Source: an uncultured Fidelibacterota bacterium (GTDB taxonomy: Bacteria; Marinisomatota; Marinisomatia; Marinisomatales; UBA1611). From it: a stretch of 40,218 nt of DNA. Position numbers and translations under genes: made by a program. The stretch lies in NCBI GenBank assembly GCA_913041325.1, contig CAJWHU010000002.1:1-40218 (forward strand), given 5' to 3'. The notes below the pieces were generated by a model that saw only the letters and a list, made by a program, of their open reading frames with translations, did no database searches and was not told where the DNA came from. Every line of letters begins with the position of its first letter. The stretch's first letter is position 1. Positions 33,688 to 40,218 of this stretch are shown piece after piece.

Positions 33688-34632
33688 ATGAACATACTTG
33701 TTGTTCTTGAAAATAACACTGGAACGCTCCATCGCCTGAGTTTAGAAGCTATAGTTGGTTCCCAAAAATTAGGTGAAAGTGTTTCAGTACTGCTTATCGG
33801 AGAGGGTGCGGAAGGTATTATTAACCAACTCAAAAATTATGATCTTGAAAAAATAATTACAGTCAAACATGAGTTGCTTGCATCGTACAACGCAGATGGA
33901 TACTCTGAAACTGTTAAGCAGGTTGCCCTATCAATTTCTCCAAATGTTATCACAGCGGGGCACACATATCAAACAAGAGATTATATGCCTCGAGTTAGTG
34001 CAAAACTTGGGGCGCCATTTATACCAGACGTTATTGCTGCAAATGGTAATGGCTACACAAAACAAATCCTTAATGCAAAGCTAAACGCAGAGATATCTAC
34101 CAGCTCGGAACTCTTTATTTTAAGCTTTCAGTCTGCCACTTTTAGTGAAGACGACTTGAGACCCGGCTCATGCGAGGTCGAGTCATTCCATGTAGAGCTT
34201 GACTCTAACATTGTTCGATCTGTTACAGAAGAACCATTTCAAGAGGAGCAGGGTGATGTAGATCTGGAGAGTGCGGATGTTCTTATTTCAGTTGGTAGAG
34301 GTATTGAGAAAGAGGAGAATGTGCCCCTTGCTTTTGAACTAGCTAGAAAAATGGGTGCGGAGGTATCCGCAAGTAGACCAATTGTTGACTCTGGGTGGAT
34401 AGAAACTTTTAGACAGGTCGGTAGCTCTGGAAGTAATGTCGCACCTAAATTATATTTCTCCCTCGGAATCTCAGGAGCAATTCAGCACGTCGTCGGGATG
34501 AAAGGGTCAAAAAAAATCATGGCAATTAATAAGGACTCAGATGCTCCAATTTTTGAAATTGCTGACTATGCAATTATTGGTGACGTTTTAGAAATCGTTC
34601 CAAAACTAATTGAAGCATTGGAACAAAATTAA
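33688..34632 (+). CDS. etfA: Electron transfer flavoprotein, alpha subunit
   Basis: Partner of EtfB. The 314 residues have an alternating N-terminal domain and the C-terminal FAD-binding domain, recognised by VGRGIEKEENV, ASRPIVDSGW, VAPKLYFSLGISGAIQH and the end MAINKDSDAPIFEIADY. All FAD-domain motifs are complete. Glutaryl-CoA dehydrogenase (10878-12050) is an evident electron donor in the window. The TAA is followed one codon later, in the same frame, by the TTG that I take as the start of the membrane oxidoreductase, so the two genes would be coupled by translation re-initiation. Confidence 0.96.
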   Translation: MNILVVLENNTGTLHRLSLEAIVGSQKLGESVSVLLIGEGAEGIINQLKNYDLEKIITVKHELLASYNADGYSETVKQVALSISPNVITAGHTYQTRDYMPRVSAKLGAPFIPDVIAANGNGYTKQILNAKLNAEISTSSELFILSFQSATFSEDDLRPGSCEVESFHVELDSNIVRSVTEEPFQEEQGDVDLESADVLISVGRGIEKEENVPLAFELARKMGAEVSASRPIVDSGWIETFRQVGSSGSNVAPKLYFSLGISGAIQHVVGMKGSKKIMAINKDSDAPIFEIADYAIIGDVLEIVPKLIEALEQN

Positions 34633-34635
34633 TAT

Positions 34636-36651
34636 TTGCTCACATACACTGAAAAAATAATATTCCTATTATTAGTGTTAGTTGCACTCGGTACTTCCTA
34701 CGTTACGTTTGGCAGAATGTTCCGTATTATTGGTTTAGGTACACAGCAGATAACGTGGTTGGAAGTCCTGAAAAACTGGCGTCCTGGAGTTTCAGCCTTT
34801 CTTAGTCAAAAAACCCTTTTTATAACACGTCCGTGGGTAGGTTTCGTTCATGCGCTAGTTGCCTGGGGTTTTACTCTATACCTAGCTGTAAATGTTATTG
34901 ACGTCTTGTATGGGTTCATCCCTGACTTTGAGTTTTTTCCCAACAGCGTACTTGGAGATTTATACCGTTTTTCAGTTGATATTTTTTCTGTGCTGGTCTT
35001 ACTGGGTGTACTGTACCTTATCCTTAGAAGATTTTTACTAAAAGATAAACGCTTGGAGGTTGAAAAACCTGTTATGGTTTCAGAAAAAGCACTGGTAGGA
35101 ATGCGCCTTGATTCTCTGCTTGTCGGGTCTTTTATAATAACACACGTTGGATCAAGGCTTTTATCTGCGAGTTTTGAGATTGCAGGTAACCACGCTGACT
35201 ACAGCCAGCCAGCGGCGAACTGGATTGCTGGCTTTTGGAGTGATCTATCGCCAGCGTCCATAAATAGCTATGAACATATTACATGGTGGATTGCATTGGG
35301 CCTCATTCTTACGTTTCTTCCATATTTCCCATATTCAAAACATGCGCACCTTTTTATGGGACCTTTAAATATTATGGCTGCCGTTAATCGTAAGTCCATG
35401 GCAGCACTAGAAACCATTGATTTTGAAGATGACAACCTTGAGCAATATGGTGCATCAAAGCTAGAGCATTTGCCCCAGACTCAGTTATTAGATGGTTACG
35501 CATGTATACAATGCAGTAGGTGCCAAGATGCCTGTCCCGCATATGAGACGGGGAAAGAGCTATCACCCTCAGCAATTGAAATAAACAAACGTTATTTTTT
35601 CAACGAAAACTTTTCTGCTCTTGCAAAAGGGGAGTCAATTGACAAGGCGCTTACAGAATGGATGTTAACCGAGGAGGCAGCCTGGAGCTGTACAACCTGC
35701 GGGTATTGCCTGGAGGTATGCCCAGTTGGGAATGAACCAATGATTGACATTTTGAGGGCAAGACAAAATCTTGTTATGATGGAATCAAAATTTCCCCAAG
35801 ATGCCGTTGAGACATTTGAAAAGATTGAAAATTATGGCAACCCATGGGGCCTTTCACCACAAGATAGGGAGAATTGGATGGAGGGCAGTAATGTTCCTTT
35901 GATGCGAGAAAAAAAATCTGCGGAAGTCCTGTATTGGGCAGGTTGCAGTGGTGCATATGATACTAGAGGAAGAGAAATATCTCAGTCGGTGGCCAATATA
36001 ATGGACAAGGCAGGCATTGACTACGCATGTTTAGGCAATGAGGAAACATGTACTGGAGACTCAGCTAGAAGAATGGGTAATGAATACTTATTTCAAATGA
36101 TGGCTCAACAAAATAAGGAAACATTCGAACAATATAGTTTTAAAAAAATTGTTACTCAGTGCCCTCATTGTTTCACGACACTCAAAAATGACTATGCTGA
36201 AATGGGTATCGAGCTAGATGTTGTGCATCATTCCCAGTTTATAGATGATTTGATCAAGGCTGATAAAATCGACCCCAAACCCTATATTGATGAGGACATT
36301 ACGTTTCATGATCCATGCTACCTCGGTAGACATAACGATGAATACGATGCTCCCAGAAATGTATTACAGTCAGTCCTTAATAAAGGAAGCATAAAAGAGA
36401 TGGAACAATCAAAATCAGAGAGCTTTTGCTGTGGTGCTGGGGGTGGAAACATGTGGTATGAAATTAAGACTGGAGAAAGAATTAATCAAAACCGTGTTAA
36501 ACAAGCCGTATCTACAGATGCAAAGACAGTAGCAGCGGCATGCAACTTTTGTAATATAATGCTAGAAGATGGAGTAAAAACTACAGGCAATGAAAATAAT
36601 ATCAATGTCCTAGATATTGCAGAAATAGTATCAAAAGGGCTATCTGATTAG
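34636..36651 (+). CDS. Membrane FeS oxidoreductase, ETF:(mena)quinone oxidoreductase type
   Basis: A 671-residue protein combining an N-terminal membrane domain (about 1-265, five or six helices, of the NarI-like heme-b type), two [4Fe-4S] motifs CIQCSRCQDACP (residues 290-301) and CTTCGYCLEVCP (352-363), and a C-terminal pair of CCG (heterodisulfide-reductase-like) cysteine-rich domains with WAGCSG near 434 and CCGAGGGNMW near 598. This architecture is that of the FadF/EMO proteins that pass electrons from EtfAB to menaquinone and replace ETF-ubiquinone oxidoreductase. It begins at TTG 34636, 3 bases after the etfA stop; the first ATG lies 27 codons in and would cut the first helix. The start is therefore uncertain, the identity is not. 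Confidence 0.9.
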   Translation: MLTYTEKIIFLLLVLVALGTSYVTFGRMFRIIGLGTQQITWLEVLKNWRPGVSAFLSQKTLFITRPWVGFVHALVAWGFTLYLAVNVIDVLYGFIPDFEFFPNSVLGDLYRFSVDIFSVLVLLGVLYLILRRFLLKDKRLEVEKPVMVSEKALVGMRLDSLLVGSFIITHVGSRLLSASFEIAGNHADYSQPAANWIAGFWSDLSPASINSYEHITWWIALGLILTFLPYFPYSKHAHLFMGPLNIMAAVNRKSMAALETIDFEDDNLEQYGASKLEHLPQTQLLDGYACIQCSRCQDACPAYETGKELSPSAIEINKRYFFNENFSALAKGESIDKALTEWMLTEEAAWSCTTCGYCLEVCPVGNEPMIDILRARQNLVMMESKFPQDAVETFEKIENYGNPWGLSPQDRENWMEGSNVPLMREKKSAEVLYWAGCSGAYDTRGREISQSVANIMDKAGIDYACLGNEETCTGDSARRMGNEYLFQMMAQQNKETFEQYSFKKIVTQCPHCFTTLKNDYAEMGIELDVVHHSQFIDDLIKADKIDPKPYIDEDITFHDPCYLGRHNDEYDAPRNVLQSVLNKGSIKEMEQSKSESFCCGAGGGNMWYEIKTGERINQNRVKQAVSTDAKTVAAACNFCNIMLEDGVKTTGNENNINVLDIAEIVSKGLSD

Positions 36652-36675
36652 CTACCAGGGTTTGAGCTTCTTAGA

Positions 36676-37515
36676 TTAATTTTTTAAACCTATTTCTTTT
36701 AGCCTCTCCTCAAGATACTGCCTAGCAGTATATTGACTAGATAATTTCACTCCGTCCTCAGGATGTAAGAAAAGAGGCATTGAATATCTACTTTCATTCT
36801 TGATGGTATCCCCGGGGTTTATGATCTGGTGAGTTGTTGAGGGATAATAACCATTAGATGCCATTTGAAGCATATCGCCTGTGTTCACAGCAATGCACCC
36901 CGGATCGCAGGAGACATCGTGCCATCCGCCTTCTATATCTCTCACTTGGAGCCCTGGCTGTGTTCCCGCGACTAAAAGAGTTATTAAATTAATATCTTCG
37001 TGAGCTGCGCCTCTTATAGCACCTTCTTCTTCACTTCCATCAAGAGGTGGATAGTGGATCACCCTCAATAAATTAGTTTTGCTATTTTCTATCATTTTAG
37101 GAAGGGGAACTGAAAACAGCTCAGTCACTTCATCAGGTGTTTCAACCTGTATCCAATTTAGCAGGGTAGAAGTAAGTGTTATTAGCTGCGATTGTAGATC
37201 AAGAGTCGCGTTACTTAGCTCCTTAGGGAACTTTCCCCAATCATAAACGTGAAAAAACTCTTTGAGATCTTTCTGTGGTGCTCCCTTTGCATTTTCTGTT
37301 TTAAAAGGGAAGTAGCCATCTTGGCCGTCCTCTGAAAATAAATAATCATGCTTAAAATCGGATTCAAAAAACTTTACCCACTCGCTATAAACTTTTTCAA
37401 TCAGTGCAATATCAATCGGGTGGTTGTGCAAAACGCTAAAACCTGTTTCTCGAAGAGAGGCTGAAAAATCTCTAGGACAATTTATGCTTTTGTAGTCTAC
37501 TTTTTGGACATTCAT
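36676..37515 (-). CDS. Isopenicillin N synthase-like 2-oxoglutarate/Fe(II) dioxygenase
   Basis: A 279-residue non-heme iron oxygenase of the IPNS/2OG family. The iron triad is His172 and Asp174 in AAHEDINLITLL and His229 in STTHQIINP. The co-substrate-binding R-x-S is Arg243-Ser245 in RYSMPLFLHP. The N terminus has the DIOX_N-like start ETGFSVLHNHPID. Plant and bacterial members hydroxylate or cyclise very diverse substrates, so the reaction cannot be named. It stands last in a group with dCMP deaminase, DUF2480 and the suf genes, 9 bases after the deaminase stop, and converges on the FeS oxidoreductase gene with 24 bases between. Context does not reveal its substrate. Confidence 0.9.
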   Translation of the reverse strand: MNVQKVDYKSINCPRDFSASLRETGFSVLHNHPIDIALIEKVYSEWVKFFESDFKHDYLFSEDGQDGYFPFKTENAKGAPQKDLKEFFHVYDWGKFPKELSNATLDLQSQLITLTSTLLNWIQVETPDEVTELFSVPLPKMIENSKTNLLRVIHYPPLDGSEEEGAIRGAAHEDINLITLLVAGTQPGLQVRDIEGGWHDVSCDPGCIAVNTGDMLQMASNGYYPSTTHQIINPGDTIKNESRYSMPLFLHPEDGVKLSSQYTARQYLEERLKEIGLKN

Positions 37516-37524
37516 ATATATAAA

Positions 37525-37959
37525 TTAAGGTGATTCTTCTAAACTGACCAACTCTATACCTACTTCTTTTGCGCGATCAGTAATTCGTTGATCTCGGTAT
37601 AATTCACGATAGTAAATAACTTTTATTCCTGAATTTGCTATAAGTTTAAAGCAATTATAGCAGGGTGATGCTGTCACGAATATTTCTGAGTTGTCTATTG
37701 ATACACCGTTTTTTGCTGCCTGCACGATGGCATTTGCTTCTGCGTGAGTGGTTCTAATGCAGTGACCATCAACCATTTCATGGCCTACTTCATCACAGTG
37801 GGGTAGGCCTTTTATGCTACCATTATAACCTGTGGAAAGTATGTTTTTATTTCTTACAATAACTGCGCCAACATGCTTTCTATCGCATGTTGACCGGGTA
37901 GCTACTTCAGTGGCAATATTCATGAAATATGTTTCCCAGCTAACCCTATTGCTTGGCAT
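37525..37959 (-). CDS. comEB: dCMP deaminase
   Basis: Zinc-dependent deamination of dCMP to dUMP, the substrate of thymidylate synthase. The 144 residues carry the zinc ligands His72 with catalytic Glu74 in THAEANA, and Cys100/Cys103 in SPCYNC. The N-terminal block STCDRKHVGAVIV and the nucleotide-binding GYNGS are those of the dCMP/ComE deaminases and not of tRNA or cytidine deaminases. It follows DUF2480 by 2 bases. With ThyX encoded at 3349-4311 the window holds two consecutive steps of dTMP synthesis, although they are far apart. Confidence 0.94.
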   Translation of the reverse strand: MPSNRVSWETYFMNIATEVATRSTCDRKHVGAVIVRNKNILSTGYNGSIKGLPHCDEVGHEMVDGHCIRTTHAEANAIVQAAKNGVSIDNSEIFVTASPCYNCFKLIANSGIKVIYYRELYRDQRITDRAKEVGIELVSLEESP

Positions 37960-37961
37960 CT

Positions 37962-38216
37962 CTATTCACTTTTCTTCCGGTTGTAAATTTTCACTGCGTA
38001 CCTCGGTTCACCATAGTATATTTTTTCAGCCACTTGTGCTAGTTGCGCAACTAAAATAAGGTATGCCCATGTTGGTACGGTGACGCTAGAGCACCCTTTG
38101 ATAATCACCTTTTTACCTTTGTAATTGTTTAGGTTGAGAGCATCTATTTGTCGCCTAAATGATTTTTCTTTTATGATGCCCTGATCTAAAAAATCATCAA
38201 GTAAAATGGTTTCCAT
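37962..38216 (-). CDS. DUF2480-like protein, short form
   Basis: An 84-residue protein with the core of DUF2480: FLDQGIIKEKSFRRQI, then YKGKKVIIKGCSS and the very conserved VPTWAYLILVAQLAQ. Bacteroidetes members are about 165 residues; this one matches only their C-terminal half, starting near METILLDDFLDQG. The ATG at 38216 is directly after the sufS stop, so there is no room for the missing N-terminal half on the same transcript. Either the short form is native to this lineage or the N-terminal half has been lost. DUF2480 genes commonly sit in suf operons, which is the case here, but the function is not established. Confidence 0.8.
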   Translation of the reverse strand: METILLDDFLDQGIIKEKSFRRQIDALNLNNYKGKKVIIKGCSSVTVPTWAYLILVAQLAQVAEKIYYGEPRYAVKIYNRKKSE

Positions 38217-39419
38217 CTAAAAGTATCTTTTAATTTTTTCTACTGAGTCTCTAAATATATCTATATCTGATTGATTATTGTAGATATATAAGCTTATTCT
38301 TGCTGCTGAGGTCTGGCCAAGGCTAGATAATAAGGGTTGCGCACAGTGGTGACCAACTCTTATGGCAATATTATCCTCATTAAGAAATTGAGCTAGGTCA
38401 TGAGCGTGTATACCATCGATATAAAAACTTATTACTCCATTTCTATTTTTTGCGGACCCAAGAATGTGCATTCCTTTAATATCATTTAAGGTGCTGAGTG
38501 CATAGTTTGTTAATTTGCGTTCATGGTCAGATATGACATCCATCCCAATTTCTTCCATAAAATCAATTGCGGTCCCAAGCCCCACAGCTTGAACGAAATT
38601 TGGGGTTCCTGATTCAAACTTGTATGGAAGGTCGTTCCAGGTTGAGGATTCCATTGTTACTGTTTTTATCATTTCACCTCCACCCATGAATGGCTCCATC
38701 TGGTCAAGTATTTCCGTTTTACCCCACAAAACCCCTACTCCTGTTGGTCCAAGCATTTTGTGACCTGAGAATGCATAAAAATCACAGGATAGATCCTGGA
38801 CATCTACTGGCTGATGAGGTACACCCTGTGCACCATCAACAACAAATATAGCACCTAAACTTTTCGCTATCTTTGAAAGTTTTTTTATGGGATTGATGGT
38901 CCCGAGAACATTGGAAACATGTGTTACGGATATAATTTTAGTGGCCTCAGAGAAAAGTTTGTCGGGGTTGGAGAGGTCTAATTCTCCGTTTTTATCAATG
39001 GGGATATAATTCAATTGTGCACCTGTTCGCTCGCAGGCCATTTGCCATGGAACTATATTTGCATGGTGCTCCATTTCTGTGATAAGTATTTCATCACCCG
39101 GTTTGAGGCTACTTCCTATGGTGTTTCCGAGGAGGTTAATTGACTCGGTTGTTCCTTTTGTGAAAATGACCTCCTTTTCGGAGGGGGCATTTATAAAATT
39201 TGTTACTTTTGTGCGAGAATTTTCGTACTGTTCTGTTGCTTTGCTGCCAAGATCATAGATTGCTCTATGCACATTTGCGTTTGATTGTGTATACATTGCC
39301 TGTACTGAATCAATAACAGTTCTTGGTTTTTGCGTGGTTGAGGCATTATCCAGATAGATGAGATCGGATTCATCGAAAATAGGGAATTCTGATTTTATAT
39401 TTTCTATGCTCAGTCCCAC
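38217..39419 (-). CDS. sufS: Cysteine desulfurase SufS
   Basis: A PLP enzyme that takes sulfur from cysteine for FeS-cluster assembly. It has 400 residues. The PLP-binding lysine is Lys221 in SGHKMLGPTGVG and the persulfide-forming cysteine is Cys359 in RVGHHCAQPLL, with histidines before it as in SufS (group II). The N-terminal YLDNASTTQKP and the ITEMEHHANIVPW block support the assignment. It shares one base with the sufT stop. SufE, the sulfur acceptor, is the partial gene at the end of the window. SufBCD scaffold genes are probably just outside. Confidence 0.96.
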   Translation of the reverse strand: MGLSIENIKSEFPIFDESDLIYLDNASTTQKPRTVIDSVQAMYTQSNANVHRAIYDLGSKATEQYENSRTKVTNFINAPSEKEVIFTKGTTESINLLGNTIGSSLKPGDEILITEMEHHANIVPWQMACERTGAQLNYIPIDKNGELDLSNPDKLFSEATKIISVTHVSNVLGTINPIKKLSKIAKSLGAIFVVDGAQGVPHQPVDVQDLSCDFYAFSGHKMLGPTGVGVLWGKTEILDQMEPFMGGGEMIKTVTMESSTWNDLPYKFESGTPNFVQAVGLGTAIDFMEEIGMDVISDHERKLTNYALSTLNDIKGMHILGSAKNRNGVISFYIDGIHAHDLAQFLNEDNIAIRVGHHCAQPLLSSLGQTSAARISLYIYNNQSDIDIFRDSVEKIKRYF

Positions 39420-39958
39420 TATATCATACCTAGTTCTAACTGAGCTGCCTCGCTCATCATGTCTCTAGTCCACATAGGCTCCCAAACTAGTTCAACTGAT
39501 ACCGCACTGACGTCTTCAAGGCCGCTTATTTTACGTTCTACCTCATCAGCTATTACTGGACCCATACCACATCCAGGCGCTGTAAGGGTCATTTTTACAG
39601 TTATTGCTTTTCCATCTTTTCCATTTTTTATGTTTAAATCATAAATCAGTCCTAGTTCAACTATGTCAACCGGTATTTCGGGGTCATAGCAGGTTTTGAG
39701 CTGATCCCAAATTTGTTTTTCAAGATCTCCGGATGGAGTTGTGTTGTTATCTTCTGGCGGCTCTAATCCTAAGGCATCAGCGTTTTCAGATCTAATCTGA
39801 ACCATGTTACCGTTCATTACCACTGTATAGTTGCCACCGAGAGCTTGTGTGATACGAACTAGATTTCCAGCAAGTAATTTAACTTCATCTCCAGAAGGGA
39901 CCATAAAAGCGTCTACATCTCTAAGCAGACGTATTGATTCCGAATTATTGGGTTTCAT
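39419..39958 (-). CDS. sufT: SufT/MIP18-type FeS assembly protein
   Basis: 179 residues in two parts: an N-terminal domain (1 to about 80, LLRDVDAFMVPSGDEVKLLAG) and a C-terminal DUF59/MIP18 domain (about 82-179) with CYDPEIPVDIVELGLIYDL and the cysteine-containing LTAPGCGMGPVIADEV. This two-domain form is annotated as SufT, an FeS maturation factor. Its ATG overlaps the sufE stop in an ATGA (39955-39958), showing the suf operon direction. The protein is complete. Confidence 0.93.
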   Translation of the reverse strand: MKPNNSESIRLLRDVDAFMVPSGDEVKLLAGNLVRITQALGGNYTVVMNGNMVQIRSENADALGLEPPEDNNTTPSGDLEKQIWDQLKTCYDPEIPVDIVELGLIYDLNIKNGKDGKAITVKMTLTAPGCGMGPVIADEVERKISGLEDVSAVSVELVWEPMWTRDMMSEAAQLELGMI

Positions 39959-40218
39959 TTTAAAAGCGCATGAACCTTATTTACAGCACTTGTGAATCCA
40001 TTTGTTCTTTGATTTGTGATTGTATTCTCAAGCCCGACCGAAGAAAGTATGTCATTACTTTGTATTTTGAGAATCTCTTTTACAGGTTGATCAGAAAATA
40101 CTTTTTCCAAAATTCTCAATAATCCTTTTACGATTAATGCATCAGAATCAATTTTAAATTTGTAGGTTCCATCATCGTTAGGTATCCCAACTATCCAAGC
40201 TTGCGATGTACAACCATT
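39955..40218 (-). CDS. sufE: Cysteine desulfuration protein SufE, C-terminal part (cut by window edge)
   Basis: Translating the minus strand from the window end gives 87 residues to the TGA at 39955-39957. The fragment starts NGCTSQAWIVGIPNDDGTYK and includes DSDALIVKGLLRILEKVFS, which is SufE. The cysteine of GCTSQ is the sulfur-accepting residue. SufE takes persulfide sulfur from SufS and stimulates it. The N-terminal part of the gene is beyond the window. Only 4 bases overlap sufT, which supports one operon sufE-sufT-sufS-DUF2480. Confidence 0.93.
   Translation of the reverse strand, partial: NGCTSQAWIVGIPNDDGTYKFKIDSDALIVKGLLRILEKVFSDQPVKEILKIQSNDILSSVGLENTITNQRTNGFTSAVNKVHALLK

Overview
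The window is AT-rich, densely coding bacterial chromosome with short or overlapping gene junctions. I see no tRNA, rRNA, insertion sequence, phage gene or CRISPR array. Several features point to a marine member of the Fibrobacteres-Chlorobi-Bacteroidetes neighbourhood, most likely Candidatus Marinimicrobia (SAR406). These are a TonB-dependent receptor crowded with aspartate/glycine calcium-type loops, a secreted protein ending in an 'NYPNPFNPETKI'-type sorting domain, a SUF operon with sufT and DUF2480, ThyX instead of ThyA, and ETF paired with a membrane FeS oxidoreductase. The assignment is an inference from gene content; no marker gene here proves it. A class II photolyase beside a photoreceptor-type regulator suggests sunlit water.

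Layout. 1-7558 (+): 3' end of a LitR/CarH-like cobalamin-domain regulator, class II CPD photolyase, a small-molecule methyltransferase, a CysQ-like phosphatase, ThyX, then a fused 2-oxoacid dehydrogenase E1 (alpha plus beta) overlapping a divergent FabD-like acyltransferase. 7563-10783 (-): a complete riboflavin operon ribD-ribE-ribBA-ribH. 10878-13242 (+): glutaryl-CoA dehydrogenase and a membrane-anchored metallophosphoesterase. 13251-17673 (-): a TerB/DnaJ protein, methylmalonyl-CoA mutase large subunit, a PAP2-like membrane protein, biotin protein ligase and a DUF3050 heme-oxygenase-fold protein. 17776-19140 (+): an unknown protein, a zinc-ribbon acidic protein and a DUF3467 protein. 19137-26534 (-): an acyl-CoA operon (3-hydroxyacyl-CoA dehydrogenase, two MaoC half-hydratases, nitronate monooxygenase-like protein, AtuA/DUF1446 protein, enoyl-CoA hydratase, acrylyl-CoA reductase-like protein, PAP2 phosphatase). 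26626-32834 (-): a large TonB receptor, its sorting-domain partner and a 42-residue one-helix ORF. 32914-36651 (+): etfB-etfA and a membrane FeS ETF:quinone oxidoreductase. 36676-40218 (-): sufE (partial), sufT, sufS, DUF2480, dCMP deaminase and a 2-oxoglutarate/Fe(II)-type oxygenase.

How the genes fit together. Acyl-CoA oxidation is the main theme. Glutaryl-CoA dehydrogenase passes electrons to EtfAB and then, through the membrane FeS protein, to the quinone pool. The 19-26 kb operon hydrates, oxidises and reduces acyl-CoA intermediates of an unidentified substrate. Methylmalonyl-CoA mutase and biotin ligase fit propionyl-CoA handling. Riboflavin synthesis supplies the flavin these enzymes need. 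ThyX and dCMP deaminase, 33 kb apart, both serve dTMP synthesis.

The most promising leads for something undescribed are four. First, the fused E1 with an acyltransferase that has lost its malonate-binding arginine. Second, the 19-26 kb acyl-CoA operon. Third, the DUF3050 protein as a possible diiron oxidase. Fourth, the Ca-loop receptor with its secreted partner.
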